A DNA stretch of 14,508 nt from Puniceicoccales bacterium (lineage in GTDB: Bacteria > Verrucomicrobiota > Verrucomicrobiia > Opitutales > JAIRLG01), in assembly GCA_031278595.1 (NCBI GenBank), contig JAITKE010000019.1, positions 1-14,508 on the forward strand, given 5' to 3'. Below the pieces are notes generated by a model. It made no database searches. It saw only the letters and a program-made list of their open reading frames with translations, and had not been told where the DNA came from. The translations under genes and the position numbers were made by a program. Below, one piece after another: positions 13,411 through 14,508 of the stretch. Every line of letters starts with the position of its first letter. Position 1 is the first letter of the stretch.

Positions 13411-14508
13411 TCAATGGCGCAATCCCCGCATCGGCCTTCGGAGGAAAACTCGCAGCCGGCGGAAATTCCAGAGCGAGAGCAGGGCGAAATAGACCAGGAT
13501 GCCGATGAGGATGAGCAAAAACAGCCGGCCGGCGTGCTGCGGGCGGGACAGATTCTCGATGAAAAATCCCCTTCGCCGGAAGAATAGCAACAGCCCTCCC
13601 ATGCCGGCGGCGGAGAACAGGATGCCCCTAATCGGTCCCACGAGGCTTTTGAGGGAAAAGCTCTGGCCCGGCGGTCGCAGCCGTGAGCCGAGATAGCCGG
13701 TCTGGAAAAAAACCGCCAGTACGTGGGCCCAGGCCAGGCCCCGCACCTGCAGGGGATGCAGGAGCAGAAGGCTCAGGGACAGGTTGATCCCGAAGGCGCC
13801 GGCGGAGGCCCGTAGCGGAACGCGCATATCTTTTTTCGCATGGTGGATGCGGGTCAGAAAGCTGGACAGCGCGCAGAAGGGCAGAGCCAGGGTGAAGATC
13901 CTCAGCACCGGCAATGCGGCCAGGACATCGCCGGTCCGAAACTGCCCCCAAACGAAGAGCATTTGAATGATCTCACGGCCCAGAAGGCCGAGCCCCAGCG
14001 CCGCCGGTACACTGATGAGCAGAACCCCCATCAGGCCATGCCGAGCCTCCTGCCAAAAGCCCTCGGCGCAACGGGTGGCGGAGCTGCGGGACATTTGGGG
14101 AAAGAACAGGGTCGTGAGCGTGACGACAAAAATCCCGAGCGGCAGGTCGATCAGGCGCTCCGCGAGGTAGAGCAGCGAAATGGCATTCGCCTGGAGTGAA
14201 AAGGCCAGGCAGCGGGAAAAGGCTAGATTCAGCTGCACGACGGCCGCCCCCAGCAGCCCGGGCAGGAATAGGCCTTTCAATTCCGCCAGGGCCGGGGATG
14301 GGCAAAAGTCCCAGCGCCAGCGCCAGCCCTGTTGCCGCAGCTGGCCCAGCAGCAGGAGCAGGGGCAGCAGTCCGCCCAGCAGGGCAGCGGCCGACAGGAC
14401 ATAGACCTTGGTGAGTGCTCCCCATCCGCAGGTATTGGAGATCAGGAGGCTGGCGATCAGGCAGAGGTTGAGCCAGATGGCCGGTGTGGCCGCCAGGAAG
14501 AAGTGGCC
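13411..14508 (-). CDS. murJ: MurJ-type lipid II flippase, 5' end beyond the window
   Basis: This is a membrane protein of the MOP/MVF superfamily that flips the peptidoglycan precursor lipid II across the inner membrane. The 365 visible residues are the C-terminal part of a protein that usually has about 510. The diagnostic stretch is LPGLLGAAVVQLN followed by AISLLYLAERLIDLPLGIF and FPQMS, which matches MurJ. Around ten hydrophobic segments are visible. A short basic tail ends it. The frame is open right to 14508, so the start lies outside; the internal TTG at 14280 should not be taken as the start. tRNA-Pro follows on the same strand. Confidence 0.93.
   Translation of the reverse strand, partial: GHFFLAATPAIWLNLCLIASLLISNTCGWGALTKVYVLSAAALLGGLLPLLLLLGQLRQQGWRWRWDFCPSPALAELKGLFLPGLLGAAVVQLNLAFSRCLAFSLQANAISLLYLAERLIDLPLGIFVVTLTTLFFPQMSRSSATRCAEGFWQEARHGLMGVLLISVPAALGLGLLGREIIQMLFVWGQFRTGDVLAALPVLRIFTLALPFCALSSFLTRIHHAKKDMRVPLRASAGAFGINLSLSLLLLHPLQVRGLAWAHVLAVFFQTGYLGSRLRPPGQSFSLKSLVGPIRGILFSAAGMGGLLLFFRRRGFFIENLSRPQHAGRLFLLILIGILVYFALLSLWNFRRLRVFLRRPMRGLRH

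Overview
The window is GC-rich chromosomal DNA from a Gram-negative bacterium. It carries an LptF/LptG-type lipopolysaccharide-export permease, a lipoprotein and a periplasmic Prc-type protease. Core genes (dnaG-rpoD, murJ, two tRNAs) sit beside two genes that look like members of the head-to-head olefin (ole) pathway. This mix, the frequent GTG starts and the weak Shine-Dalgarno signals would fit Verrucomicrobiota (Opitutales-like). That placement is inference and I could not test it by search.

Layout, left to right: the 5' part of an OleB-like alpha/beta hydrolase on the minus strand, running off the left edge; an LptF/LptG permease (+); a long Prc/tail-specific protease (+); a LysM lipoprotein (-) converging on it; a sigma70-like promoter and a leader of about 370 nt; dnaG and rpoD as a tight operon (+); a TruC/RluA-type pseudouridine synthase (-); tRNA-Ile2(CAU) (+); an OleD-like NAD(P)-dependent reductase (+); tRNA-Pro(GGG) (-); and the C-terminal two-thirds or so of murJ (-), running off the right edge.

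The most striking content is between the genes. Almost every gap holds one or two copies of an elaborate palindromic element, ten in 14.5 kb, called CL1-CL10 below. Each has the same architecture: a closing stem of 11-17 bp enclosing three consecutive hairpin arms, so a single strand can fold into a cloverleaf or four-way junction. Six to seven unrelated primary sequences adopt this plan (CL3/CL4/CL8 are one sequence family, CL6/CL9 another, the rest appear once). The elements have a polarity: when oriented alike, the last arm is a 6-7 bp hairpin with a 3-nt, mostly pyrimidine loop. Within the CL3/4/8 family the first arm differs in sequence but both sides changed together, so pairing is kept. 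Two elements (CL5, CL10) lie inside larger segments with TIR-like ends bordered by TA, resembling MITEs. I do not recognise this family.

Functionally, dnaG-rpoD is a classic replication/transcription pair. The OleB- and OleD-like genes would act in one pathway (reduction of a 2-alkyl-3-oxoalkanoate, then beta-lactone decarboxylation to an olefin) but are about 11 kb apart here. The DnaG primase has lost three of the four usual zinc ligands of its N-terminal domain.
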